Source: Glandiceps talaboti (Eukaryota > Hemichordata > Enteropneusta > Spengelidae). From it: DNA of 64,000 bases. The stretch covers positions 10,378,001-10,442,000 of the forward strand of contig NC_135556.1 of NCBI RefSeq assembly GCF_964340395.1, given 5' to 3'. The notes under the pieces were generated by a model, which saw only the letters and a list, made by a program, of their open reading frames with translations, was not told the DNA's origin and did not search any database. Of the stretch, positions 1-12,128 are shown in pieces. Both the position numbers and the translations under genes were made by a program. How positions within the stretch are numbered: position 1 is the stretch's first letter; every line of letters starts with the position of its first letter.

Positions 1-61
1 ACTTTTTCAAATCATCTTTGCCCAGGATCAGAACACTTTGGAAACTTTAAAATGTTTATTA

Positions 62-176
62 TGTGTGTATATGTCTGTGTATGTATGTATGTGTGTGTGT
101 ATGTATGTATGTATGTATGTATGTATGTATGTATGTATGTATGTATGTATGTATGTATGTATGTATGTATGTGTGT

Positions 177-217
<41 letters not shown>
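62..217. repeat. (TGTA)n/(TG)n microsatellite
   Basis: Long tetranucleotide run grading into TG dinucleotides; the open frames through it are artefacts. Confidence 0.95.
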
Positions 218-218
<1 letters not shown>

Positions 219-235
219 TATTATTACTATTATAT

Positions 236-392
236 ATAACACAGTATCAAGTAAGATACACAGCTGTTACAGCTGTTACACACTGTTTTAAGCTGTTGTG
301 GTCATCAGACAACTATATTTATCATCTGATGATCGCAACAGCTTGAAACACTGTGTAACGGCTCCTGTGTATCTTACTTGATACTGTGTTAT
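236..392. mobile_element. Fold-back (MITE-like) hairpin
   Basis: The left arm begins aacacagtatcaagtaagat and the right arm ends in its complement. The arms are about 70 bases with a short AT-rich loop near 312-326. No protein is encoded. Confidence 0.7.
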
Positions 393-738
393 TTATACCG
401 CTCTGCATACATATGTAATGAGCACTGTTTACTCCAGTATAGACATATTACATATACTGTAATAGTTACATCTTTTTGCAAAATATGGTGGCTTCTTTTT
501 GCATGCTTGGCGATACAATTTCTGATAATCATCTTTAAAGTGTACATAGAAAATGTACTGTTGTACTGGATAATTACATAAATTGCAGTTTTGCTATTTC
601 GTTTTGAAGTTTTTCAATTCACATTGAGTTTTATGAGCCTAGAAGCCATCATAGTCAGGCCATTCATGTTTGTTGAATTTGTTCCCCATTCCATCAAGTT
701 AACCATATATTAGTCTATAAAAGTGTTAGTTTATAGGC

Positions 739-849
739 GGTGTGTCTCTCTGTCTCTCTGTGTCTCTGTCTCTCTGTCTCAGTCAGTCAATTAGTTTGTC
801 TGTCTTTGTCTGACCGACCGACCAACTGACTGACTGTCTAATGTGTCTA

Positions 850-881
<32 letters not shown>

Positions 882-882
882 A
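739..882. repeat. (TCTG)n-rich tract
   Basis: Interrupted tgtctctc and (TCTG)n repeats, purest at 845-881. Confidence 0.85.
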
Positions 883-1177
883 ATATGTCTGCCTGTGTCT
901 GACTCGTACTTTCATTATTTATTCATTCACTTGTTCATTCATTCTTTCCAATACTTCTTTCTCATTTATTGTCAACTATACATTAATTGACCCATATCAT
1001 GTAGTGACATTCCCTTTGTTACATTATACATAAAACTAATATGTTTATGCAGTTGAGGAAAGCTCACTTTAATCAACAAACTTCAAACTCAAATATCAGA
1101 ACAAATATTTTTTGTAAGTTCGTCCACACATTTTTAATGAACAGTCATGAACAAATTTTGACTGGATTTTTTTAAAG

Positions 1178-3923
1178 GTTGAAGTGGACCTACTTACAGC
1201 AGAACAAAAGACTCCGGACTATTTGAAAATAAATCCCAATGGGAAAGTACCAGCTCTAACTGTTCGTAATATGGAGGTAAGAGTTAACGGGGTATTTACT
1301 TGTTGTTCACACTATGGAGGTTTGTGGTCATTACATAGTTTCAATAACTTGGCAATGCTGAAGTGCATTTGTCATAACCAGTTTACATACTTAGATAAAG
1401 TAATTTAAGTCAAATGTAAAAAAAAAATATTTTTGGTTGTTGGTTAAACTGACTAATCATTATAAAAAGTTTATTTAGTGTAACAACTAAAAGAAAAATC
1501 AATTAGAAAGTAAGATTTTGTTACGTTAGTAATGTACCACCAGAAAGTACAACCAGTGACAGGCAAGCATTTACTAGTCTAGTTCCTGACGACCGTATTC
1601 TGATTTTACACTACGTTATCTTCATTCATTGTGTCTAGTCAATCTACATTGTTAAATATGGTTATAAGCCTCATGCTGGGTGAAGCGTAAAGCATCGTCA
1701 AGTCAGATAGTGGGAAATCAAAGTCAAATGTTGTTGACCTTTCTGGGACTGATATATGCAAATGTTCAACCGAACTCCACCCCCGTCTGTTGAAACTAAA
1801 ATCACATGGGGACACGACAATGTCATAACGTTTATATGAACACTGTAGGGGGAGCACAGAATTCTGTGCGAGAGTAACGACATTGACTAGATGTAATGAA
1901 TGAAGATAACGTGGTGTAAAATCGGAATATGGTCGTAAGGAACTAGACTAGCGTTTACAAGAGGGACTGGTAATACAGCCAGGGAAAGCAAATAAATGAG
2001 TTGAATTAATAACACTTGGTACAGTAGGTTGGAACAACAGAAGCTTATACTACATTTCATGGTTTGATATGGGTAGTTTTATGACTTCTCTACTGTGTAC
2101 ATGAAATGCCAGGGGGAACGTGAAATTCTTTGTGAATGTGAACTATTATGCAAAGTGACAATAAAACTGCTCTCATCATCAAGCATGAAATGTGATACAA
2201 ATCTCTGTAGTTACAACATGCTGTTTACTTTCCCTGTTTGTAACAAGTTCTGTCTGTCGCTGGTTGTATATTGATCCTTACTCATACAGACAGAGGTACA
2301 ACACAATTACAAAATGTGTGCATTCCTATTTTGTGACAGGGTGTTCCAAACTGCAGTCTTTATGAATCCAATGTTATCACTGAATTCCTGGATAGTGTAT
2401 TACCTGGTATCAAACTTTATCCCGATGATCCGTGGGAGAAAGCACAAGTACAAGAATGGCAGGAATGGGAAATAAGTTTAACAGACGTAAGTTGAATTGA
2501 ATTGAAATTTATTCCACCAGAAAATGTGGGAAATATTATAAAAATAACATACATTCTTTGAAAGTAGTACAAAACAGAATTTTGGTGAGGGCCAATGGAA
2601 AAAGTTCCTGAGGAACTAATCAAAGTCCATGGACCATGTGTAAGATGTACAAAACTTTCAACAGCTACAAAGAATTCTTTTCTCAAGATATACAAAAATA
2701 ACAAGTAATACAGTCCTTATCAATTAGTACAATCCTTGACGTTTCAAATAACAATTCTTTGTCAAAAGGCATAGGCAAGATAATCATGGGCTATCAGCCC
2801 AACGAAAACCTGTGTACTATAATATAGAATGATACACTATAAAGTTTGAATAAACAGTAATGTATGCATTCATAGATCAAAGAATCACGTGCACCAAAAA
2901 GAACCCAATCATGATGTTACTCCTAAGGAGGCGGTGCCAGTTATCCTGATCCAGATGAGCCCTAAAAGAGAGAATGGACGTAGTTAGATAGTAGGGAATG
3001 AAATAAATTGTTTATTCATTCATTCATTCCAGTGAGTTCTGATGTTCCAAGGCAGAAAACAATTTCCTCTTCTTTCAACCTCAGTTGATCTACATCTGTT
3101 CTCATTTGATCACATTTTGATGAAAACTTGAAGAATATGTTTAAATATTCATAGCTAAATAATTCATTGTCCTCCTACCCTATCTTATAATATTATATTC
3201 ATATATTCATATATTATAGTTCCACCTTTCTCTGAATGTATTCAAAATCAATTCATTGAGATTTCAGCATTTGTGTGTCTGTATTTCCATGTAACTACAA
3301 AATGTACTAAAGTTCTCAATATTAAGTACAACCCATCGCATTTCATTGTTATTACTGATTTTTAAAATTGTTTCAAAACTCCATCCTGAGGATGGCTTCT
3401 CAATGTTTTTCAAAAGATATAACCTTGGTATTTTGGAGAGATGTTCGTCCAAAAAGTGGCATTTTATTTTAGTAGGATTATTTTCAGAGTCTGAAAACTT
3501 TCACTGCAACAAAAAAAAGGGTTGGGAATGGGAATAAACCTTAAAATGGAATTGTTTTGAAGAACAGACCGTGCACTCGACGGAGACCTTCTTTGACTTG
3601 CTTGTAGGAGATGTTATTACCCGCACAGAATTATTCATTGATAATTGTTGTCTTTTGATTTACTTTAATAATGTGATAATCTTTCATTTCAGGACTTTGT
3701 TCCCTTAATGTATGCCAATACATTTAGTTTTATTCTGAGAGCAACGCACTCTTCCTCAGAAAGTATGCTAAAAGATAAACGTCATTGCCCACAACAATTA
3801 CAAGACAAGTATAAGAAGTAAGTAAGAATAGAAATATTGAAAATTTAGATCTGCCATTTATCCAATTATTAATTAGTATTTGAGTGGAATGGTGTTACAG
3901 TGATTTAGATTTTGCAAAGTGTA

Positions 3924-4003
<80 letters not shown>

Positions 4004-4019
4004 TATGTGTGTGTACATG

Positions 4020-4118
<99 letters not shown>

Positions 4119-7100
4119 TTGATTGTATTTCTATTTACAAATTACATTATGTATGTGCATGTGCCTCAGCTCAGTTTCTGTTGTCTTTTTGTATATGTTC
4201 ATGTCTGCAGCACATGCATTTGTATCATCAAGGCATATCTAGTTTTATAGTGCAACAGTTACTATAATCATTGACCAGCATTTCATATATTATTGTAATG
4301 AATAAATATCATAGTTACTAGTAAGGAAACAATTTGGGATATAGAATACTTTTGCATCTATCTTAATTTTTGTCTGAAGTAAAAGTATCTAAGAATACAA
4401 TTTAGTTTTTACATTGTTGTCAGAGAAGACACGGATATAGTATCATTGCACAGAAGTTGGATAATAACTACATTGCATTGCATTATATTGCATCGCATTG
4501 TATTTTACATTGCCTTATATTGTATTACACTATGTTGCATTATATTACATTTCCTTGCATTGCATTACATTACATTGCAGTAAATTACATTACATTACAT
4601 TACATTATAGTCACATTGCAAATTAAATAACAAATGAAAATTACTATTATTAATATTCAATAGCCTTTTACCAATCCTTACTAAACTTTAATTACTGTAA
4701 ATGTATCAAGAAAAGATCATAAAATCATACTTAATTTTTTTGTAGAAGAGAAAGTGACCATAAAAATCAACTGACTGCCATTAAAAACCTATATACCTCC
4801 CCGTTCCCAAAACTATCCCAGCACATCACAGAATGATGAACACATTGTCCAGTGTTTCATATTATGTGTTTACTATGTTCTATTTTTTTCCATTTATTTG
4901 AAAATCTTTCTAGGACTTTGTTAAATTCATGAGACAAAATACCAAGAGTTTCATAATTCGGGCCATTTATACATCCTGGAAGTCTTTCATAGAATCATTG
5001 AACAAAGAAATTCCAGAATACTTGTATAAAATAAATACCATGTAAGTCACTCTTGTGTACCATACATTACCTGTAATATGAAGTATGTAACAATATGTAG
5101 TAAAATGACAGAATTACATGTCGCATGTGTGCGGCGTACTTGGGGGTATTTGCGCAAGTTCTTGCGGCATTCTCTGTAGTCATACTTTTATGAGCATGGA
5201 GTGAATTGGGACAGAAAACATTGCAAGAATGAAGGCAATTACTTGAAGTATCCACTCTGCCAGTTACAGTTAAGCCATGGTTCTGTTATTGTTACATAAT
5301 TATGTTCATCAGAAACAGCAAATTTCATTTTTTAAAATATAACGGCAACCATGTGTTAATTTTTCACTAAGTCTTGATTTCTTGTACATTGAATGATCAT
5401 GCACTCATTTGCAGCAGCATGTATGCAATAATGTATTTGTATGCACCCTTACCAGTGCAAGTAATCAGTAATATTTATTGACTCAGCTGGGTCTATGGGG
5501 TTATGTAATCCACTTTTCTGTGTACATCACTTGCTTACTTACATGTTTATGCATGTGTGTGCATATACCGGGTATGCATGAATTTTCCATGATCATGTAC
5601 ATGTATGCTTTCTTTGCAGATGTATGTATGTATGTATGTATGTATGTATGTATGTATGTATGTATGTATGTATGTATGTATGTATGTATGTATGTATGTA
5701 TGGATGGATGTCTGTCTGTCTCTGTCTCTATGTATATATGTCTGTGTATGGCTGCGTGTGTGTGTGGCTGTGTGGATGGATGTGTGTGAATGTGGGTTTG
5801 ATTATACATATGTATGTGTTTGTGTGTCCAATAAAAAATGAGATTTGATAGAGATATTATTAATTTATAGTATGTATTAATTCATAAATTTTTAAAATTA
5901 GAGTATTCATAATTTTACACAAAACAGTGTTTTTGATGGATTATAGTTTATAATTGTTACCATTGAAATCTCCAGTGAAAAATTTTTTGTACTGATGTAT
6001 GTATACTATATAATTATATACATGTACTGATATATTACTAACAGTAAATTCTAACTAATATTTTCAGGATGTATGATGGGACTTATAAAACAACTGAAGA
6101 AATGGAACAAATGGCCATTGGATGTTATAAAACTCTACTTATTTTAGAGAAAGCGCTGGAAAACAAAACATACTTGGTGAGCAGTGTACAATAGTATACA
6201 AATGGCATACGTCTGTTCACCGCGAGGGCCTGTCGATCACCTCAACATCAACCTATTTCCCGAGGGCAAAGCCCAAGGGAAATAGGTTGATGTTGAGGTG
6301 ATCAACAGGCCCGAGGGGGGAAGTGACGTATGCTATTGCCCGAACAAGAAGCCAGTCGTTGTTTTATTTGTTTTATAACACATCTCATTCATACTATTAT
6401 AATAAACCTGACACTACAGACACATTATATACGATAGGATTATTCTCCACTACAGGCAATACCGTTCCTACTTCCACACAGTATTTTTCTAAAATACTCA
6501 CAGCATTTTTGATAACACACTTTGTGCGCTTAGCATCTTTGTGTGACACCAGTTCTGCAAGATCTTCTTCAGACACTTTCCAAAAACGTGAATTATCGTT
6601 TGCCGCCATGGCCATTGACCCGTCTGAATATTTGTCGTCTGCAAGGAAGACGCTCACACATGTGCAATGGGCGGGCAATAGTCCAGTTGACTTTTCATTC
6701 ATGGAACTATTGCCCTATGGGGCAATAGATCGTCATTTCCCGGGCAACAGTATTCAAATTACGCATACCACGTGACAGGGCATTGACCAATCGCAACACG
6801 ACTCGCGCAGATGATGTGTTATAAATTGTTCTGTTGTTGAAAGCAGATCATTTCTTAGGCTGACAGATTTGTCACCGTGTCCACTATGTGTAACCAAAAG
6901 CTCAGTTACATACAGGGAAACAACTGCAAATCTTCCTGTGTAGTCATGTCTATGTCATATACATTAAGATCGACATAGGTAGTACATAGTGATGTACATG
7001 ATTTTGTTATACAGCCCGTTGCAGGTTAGTGTTCACTGACTCTGTTTGATACAAGCACACAGAAACTACTAAAGAAACTACACATGCTACACTTTTAAGA

Positions 7101-10100
7101 TTGAATGAATAGAAGTTTTGGCAACATTTTGTTTTCGTTAAATTAAACTTGATAACATGTCACCATACAGACATCAGAGCATTGGCACCTGCATGTCTGC
7201 ATCTATTGATGACTTATATGTTTCATTGCAGACTGGTGATTGTTTGTAATGGCTGACTTTGTAATAGTGACTATGTTTCATTTTAGGTTGGTGATCGTTT
7301 CACAATTGCTGACTTGTCTGTCTATCCAAGAGTTGAGATGTTTTCTATGCTTGGCCTTCCAATCGCAAAGAAACACTTTCCAAACATCAGTCGTTATTTT
7401 GCCAACCTCTTCTCAAGACCCTGTTTTGGACAAAGTGAAGACAGGAAGTCCAAAATTGCACGATTTTCTATGACATATCTACCCAGGCTGCTTGTAACTA
7501 TGGGCAACTGGAAGAGTGGCAAATCACATGTCAGATATGATGGAAATGTAGTAATTGACAGGTAAATAAAATTATTCAATAGTTGTGCAATCTTATCATT
7601 CTCTTAGATAGGAATCTCCCAGAAGCTTGCCAAGCTGGTTCACGTTATATTGCCCATAGCCACTATACAAGTAAAAGAATCTCATGATAACTGTAATTGT
7701 TATGAGGGGGCTCTCAAATTTTGTCAATCTAGGGGACGATGTCACACAAGCTCCAATAAACAAACTTTGTTTGTTTAGGATGGAGCGAATCTGGTGTCAA
7801 TGTGATTGCTGAACTTCATTTTCAAACTTCTAACCAAATTTCGCAAACTTTCATGCCTTCAGTGATAGCAGGTTCTGTATTACTACTGAGATGTTGATAA
7901 GTTGATTAAAATTTACTTCTAATGTGAGATACGCTGTGTTCTGCTAATTTTTACTGTCATATGTTTTTATATGGTGTTTCACTCATGTAACATGACATAT
8001 AATATACCCCCTCAGACAAATTCTGATAAAACTGTCCTTATCAAACCATGGTGTGTAATACAAATCTATGCAGTTCCACCATGCTGTGCCAAGTATTATT
8101 TGTGTACTTTCCCAGTTTGTAACAGGTTCTGTTTGTCCACAGACGGCAGTTGTATGAAATCACTGTCTCTATGTAATCAATTACATATGGATGTCACTGA
8201 TTTTCTTTGATATTTTCTTCCAACAGAGTTCTAGCTGACGATATTTTGCAGTCAGATCAGTCAAATACTGACAATATCATATCATCCTCAGAGGAGTATT
8301 TGGTGTATGACTTCCCAACATCTGCAGAATGTCTACAAATGAAGATGATGTTTGCAACTAAGGTAAATAAGGGATCAGTCAAGACTTCATAGTTTGTCAG
8401 CATGATCAGTATATGTCTTCTGTTTGTCTCACTGTTTCCTACATTGATGGAGTGTCTTTCTATTAATCTATCTATTTCCTAAATCGATGAAGTATCTTTC
8501 TGTTGGTGAATCTCTGTCTTTTTGGTGTTTCTTGGTAATTGCTCGAATTTTATGTGATGTCAAATCATGAAGATTTTCCAGAATCCAAAGTTTATGAAAA
8601 TACCTTTATTTCCTGAAGTAACACCCCCTGTTATGAATACTCACAGTGCTTCCAATTGAAGTATGAACGATGAAGTACTACAACATATTGATATATTACT
8701 GAACTTACCCTGATGCATTGATGTAGATTTAGCTATAGTAGTTGCAACATTGCCTACTCAGTGGCAAAGTTGAATAACAGTTTACTTTGATAATGCCACA
8801 GGAAGGGTGCGTAGTGTTCATTGTTGCAAATAAACCCCATCTATTGGTAGATATCATCATGGCTAGATGTACACAGTGATGTATTAGACAACAAACCTCG
8901 GTAACTGTAAGAGGCACCAAATTTGAAATTTGTTATGATTGAATTTATCAGTAATGACATACACAATTGAGGCACATCCTTGATCGGACCCTACTAAATT
9001 GCATACAAAGGCACAGACACATTTTGACACTTTGATTGGAAGCACAGTAATGGGAATGTAATATGCATATTGTACAAACAACGTTTCATTAGTCCAATGG
9101 AGTTAATCACTATCGTTGATATTTTTTGTAGGGTGTAAAATTTGCAAGTAAGTCTTGTGATTTCGTTGAGATGATTGGTAAACCCAATGGTTCTGGTGGA
9201 TTATATAGATTACAGCATAAAGATAGATTAGTGACTGGACATAGAACTATCCTGGATTATATCAATAATACCACAACTGGAAAATGTAAGTTTACCGTAG
9301 ATTAATATTCGTTCATGGAAATCTGTTATGGATATGCACCTGGAATGGTGTCTCAAGTGTCTCCATGTGCACAAGAACGTGACCTATCTCTCACGTATTT
9401 ACCAAAGATTCTAGTATTTGTGGGGAAAATTAAATATAGATTAAAAAGGATTGAAAGTTGACTTCGAACCCAAAATCCCTAGACTCACAATATATTGTAG
9501 GTTTACACCATCCCCTGGTTAACCAACTTGCATTTCAAAAAAGTGTCACAAGAGGGCAGTACACCAGATGAGGGAGATTGAGCGCTACAGTCACATTTCA
9601 GTGCATGAAGCCATCTGGCTATGATAACTTTGTGCAATCCTAACAATGATGTGTTTAAAGCAAAGCTACCACAATTTTTTTGAAGTGGTTTATGTTGTAA
9701 ACTTTTATCTTCAAATATCAGGAAGTGATAATTTTTTAAAGGGAAGTTCTCATACCCAACTATCAAGTCCCCATTTCTAGTTTAAAAGCTGCCACTGAAC
9801 AGCACTCCTAGTGTCAAAAGTATGTAATATTTTTGGTGTTTTTAGTTCATTTCAGACTAATGCTCTTCTTTGGATTTAGGTATAATTTTGACAATTTGTG
9901 AATCAATAGAAAAGTAAACGTATGTTTAGCTTAGTTTGAAAATCGTCAGTTATCCATAAAATTAATTTAATCTTGTCAATTTGGGAATGTTTAGTAATAC
10001 ATCAATCATGAAATCTAAATGCATCTTCTCTTGCAGCTCTGTATCCGTCTGATCCTAAACTGAAAGCTGACTGTCAGTGTTGGCAAGCATGGGATCAAAC

Positions 10101-12128
10101 TATGAACTGGTTGGAACTCAGTATACTTGTAGAACAATGTATGGTATCACAGAAACTACACGAAAGGTAAGCTTTTCAACTTTCTACACTATCTGTAGTT
10201 TGTAATGTATATGCTATGACAGGGCGCCCTCACACATTATCATCAGTAAGGTTTTCAACTTTCTACACTATCTGTTAATGAGTGCAAAAACAGCTTGAAT
10301 CTCCTAATTAAAATCACGAATTGTTCATTACCACGTGCATTTTAAAAATATGTGTAAAAAGTCTGGATGAATTAAGCCAAGACTTGACTATAAGTGAGTT
10401 GTGGGTGGTATGAAGTCATTTTACTTCTAAAGAAACATCCAGTGTTTTGTAATATTCATATCCACTTTTACAGATTTACAGCAGACAACATTGATGAGTT
10501 ATTGTCCCTCAAAAATGACTCCAAGTTTTCTGACAAATTTATCGCAATAATGACTCTCTATATGTCAAGGTAGGTCATTTATTTATAATAATAATAATAA
10601 TAATAGTAATAATAATAATATTAACTTTTATTGCCAGAAATTAAAGGCTTACAAAATACTCTAAACTTATGTACAAATGTACAAAATATCAAAATTTACA
10701 AGTCAAATGAGCCACAAAATAGATAATGTATAAAATTATGAAACAAATTTCTGGCTAAGGCCACAAAAATAGTTCTTAGGAACTAGTCGAGCTTGTGTGT
10801 GTGCCCCAAAGAAGAACTCAGTGTGATTATGCGGTGCGTTGTGTCAGACTGACAGCTTGGAAATTCTAAGAATTCATTTGACAAACAGAAAATAAAGTGA
10901 GAACAGAGACAATAAACAAATCAATTTGAAAAAAAAAGGTTAGTGTGAAAGGTGTCAGCGGTTGCACTGAATACAGCAAGCCTAAAAATGAATGAGATAC
11001 TTAAAAGTAGTGTGTACTTTTACCTTCCACTGTCAGCCAAATTAAAGTGCACCTAACATGTCCGAAGTTGCTAACTTGCCAAATTTTTCATTCTCCAAAA
11101 TAAATTATGTTTACAGTAGAGAGAATCCATGTGCATAGACCCCGGACCAACTACTCCAGTGTCTTATGATGGAACCTAATGCATGAAATTTGTTTTTTGT
11201 ACGTACAGAGTTAGCAAGGACAGTCCTTTGCTAGAAGCACTATCAGAGTACAGTCATCTGATTCCAAATACTGAAGACAGTCAGAAAACTATAGAATTAC
11301 ATCATGATTTGTTGAAGACAAGACTGGAGTATATGGAGACTGCTTTACAGGTGAGACTAAATAGTTGCCTGTGGAGATGTCAACACATTTCCTGAAAGGC
11401 TCACTTCGGATTAGGATTAAAATTTTGGTGTGAAAAAAAAACGTTTGACAAAGCTACAGAAAAAGTTGGTACAGAACAAAGAGAATGATCCCTTGTAATC
11501 CTAATGCAATGACCTGGGACTGAAACACAGCCCTTTAATCAGCCATGATTCAATCCCCAGGTTTATGCATGAGACTTTACTAAGAAATTTCAAAATGTAG
11601 AGAAAGCATGAATTCTGATAGCAAAAAAATATTTCATGTGTATTGAAATGTTTCTGTGATTGCTCTGGAGTCATTACTTCATGAGACCTCAGCTAGGTAA
11701 TACTACATTTGTACTAGATTCACCACCACATGGTGTACAAACCTGTATGTGGTTGTGAACCGGAAATAAATCTTATCGAGGACAGCCATCCCTGAACATG
11801 TGGGAATCCAGCATGCTATTCAATAAACATCTTTGTTAGAAGGAGATCTCGCAAGTCTACCCAACGTGTGAGAAGGTGAAAATTACTAAAATATCACCCT
11901 GTTGTTTATTTTCAGGATAAAAAATATCTTGTTGGTGATGATTTGACAGTAGCTGATCTAGCCGTGTTCTCACGTCTTCTACTGTTTCCCGTGGTTGGGG
12001 TACACATCTCAGCTGAAAACTACCCTCAAGTAACAGCATGGATGAACACTGTCAGACAACATGATGGCTGTCAACAGGAAGCTATAGCTTTTGAGAAGTC
12101 TTTGCAAAAATATCAAATACATCAATGA
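1178..12128 (+). CDS. Tandem (double) glutathione S-transferase-like protein, 5' end outside window
   Basis: Coding exons by GT-AG borders and phase: 1178-1276, 2340-2486, then 3693-3817 or 4914-5041, 6068-6176, 7287-7561, 8227-8362, 9132-9285, 10037-10166, 10474-10569, 11209-11350, 11916-12128. They sum to 1626 nt in frame (541 residues plus TGA). The first exon encodes the GST N-domain signature (YLKINPNGKVPAL, then CSLYESNVITEFLD). The C-domain motif VGDRFTIADLSVYP follows. A second, divergent thioredoxin-like half (about 8290-9285) precedes a second C-domain that ends in VGDDLTVADLAVFS. The protein therefore carries two GST units, whereas typical cytosolic GSTs of about 220 residues carry one. 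The beta1-alpha1 segment with the catalytic Tyr/Ser/Cys lies upstream of the window, so class and activity cannot be assigned. It could be a conjugating enzyme or a non-enzymatic GST-fold protein. A possible AATAAA lies at 13442. Confidence 0.88.
1552..1972. mobile_element. Fold-back element with about 90-bp arms
   Basis: Sequence at 1552-1650 (tagtctagttcctgacgacc and beyond) recurs inverted at 1885-1972 with a few mismatches. About 230 bases lie between the arms. Confidence 0.65.
3693..3817 (+). CDS. GST-like gene, alternative exon 3a
   Basis: The exon follows a ttcatttcag acceptor and precedes a gtaagt donor; it is 125 nt and runs from phase 0 to phase 2. It encodes DFVPLMYANTFSFILRA... 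at the start of the first GST C-domain (helix 4-5 region, which lines the hydrophobic-substrate pocket in known GSTs). Exon 6068 continues it in frame. It is homologous to the exon at 4914-5041. Confidence 0.85.
3929..4117. repeat. (GT)n then (CT)n microsatellites
   Basis: (GT)n to about 4013, then (CT)n at 4021-4117. Both lie in the intron between the two alternative GST exons. Confidence 0.95.
4467..4616. repeat. Degenerate (TTACA/TTGCA)n pentanucleotide tract
   Basis: Runs of cattgcattacatt type, also between the alternative exons. Confidence 0.8.
4914..5041 (+). CDS. GST-like gene, alternative exon 3b (mutually exclusive candidate)
   Basis: The exon follows a tctttctag acceptor and precedes a gtaagt donor; it is 128 nt and also runs from phase 0 to phase 2. 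It encodes DFVKFMRQNTKSFIIRA... and shares the D-F-V-x-x-M-x-x-N-T-x-S-F-I-x-R-A pattern with exon 3a. Joining 3a directly to 3b would break the frame (TGA within seven codons), while either alone joins exon 6068 in frame. This is the usual arrangement of mutually exclusive exons. Confidence 0.75.
5621..5704. repeat. (TGTA)n microsatellite
   Basis: About 21 uninterrupted units after alternative exon 3b. Confidence 0.95.
6200..6800. mobile_element. Fold-back element carrying a Crypton/ZMYM-like protein fragment
   Basis: It lies in a GST-gene intron. 6228-6316 is a near-perfect hairpin (arms include cctcaacatcaacctatttc), and further copies of ctattgccc in both orientations occur near 6332 and 6672. 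The minus strand at 6702-6397 is open for 101 residues, including SRFWKVSEEDLAELV and KDAKRTKCVIKNAV. That pattern resembles the N-terminal domain of Crypton-derived ZMYM/QRICH1-type proteins. The rest of such a protein is absent, so this is a fragment. Confidence 0.5.
7221..7260 (+). pseudogene. Decoy copy of a GST exon start and its acceptor
   Basis: tttcattgcag then actggtgattgtttgtaatg mirrors the true junction at 7276-7310 (tttcattttag, gttggtgatcgtttcac). Spliced in the normal phase it would reach TAA within six codons. Confidence 0.5.
7287..7561 (+). CDS. GST-like gene, end of the first GST C-domain and linker
   Basis: This 275-nt exon is the longest of the gene. It begins with VGDRFTIADLSVYPRVEMF, the conserved GST C-domain N-capping/hydrophobic staple region, then FPNISRYFANLFSRP, then a basic linker (MGNWKSGKSH) into the second unit. 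A degenerate copy of its start and acceptor lies just upstream at 7221-7260. Confidence 0.88.
8518..8632. mobile_element. Long-TIR MITE family 'CCAGGAAAT', right-arm fragment
   Basis: Contains aaatcatgaagattttccag and ctttatttcctgaagtaaca, matching the right arms at 31560-31670 and 48770-48848. Confidence 0.55.
11393..11565. mobile_element. Dispersed family 'AATCCTAATCTGA', half copy in the GST gene
   Basis: Shares cggattaggattaaaatttt, then agctacagaaaaagttggta, with the right half at 39550-39660. Confidence 0.5.
11916..12128 (+). CDS. GST-like gene, terminal exon (second GST C-domain)
   Basis: The exon follows a ttattttcag acceptor and encodes DKKYLVGDDLTVADLAVFSRLLLF, then YPQVTAWMNTVRQHDGC, and stops at TGA 12126-12128. 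It parallels the exon at 7287 and shows that the gene holds two C-domains. Confidence 0.9.
   Translation, partial: DKKYLVGDDLTVADLAVFSRLLLFPVVGVHISAENYPQVTAWMNTVRQHDGCQQEAIAFEKSLQKYQIHQ

Larger units (their letters stand above)
1..1177. other. 5' flank or intron of the GST-like gene; repeats only
   Basis: No coding exon is recognisable. The stretch holds a (TGTA)n/(TG)n tract, a fold-back element and a (TCTG)n tract. Because exon 1178 opens with an acceptor in the middle of the GST N-domain, this is an intron of that gene. Confidence 0.7.

Noticed and set aside
12-346. Open frames rich in His-Thr or Cys-Val over the (TGTA)n/(TG)n tract
   Set aside because: They are periodic translations of a microsatellite on both strands; the same applies to frames at 3884-4267, 5478-5848, 30227-30577, 32247-32747, 33902-34413, 54457-54979, 55749-56049, 56156-56578 and 61177-61446.
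6323-6775. 150-codon plus-strand frame
   Set aside because: It is antisense to the Crypton-like frame and spans the fold-back element; it has no recognisable motif.
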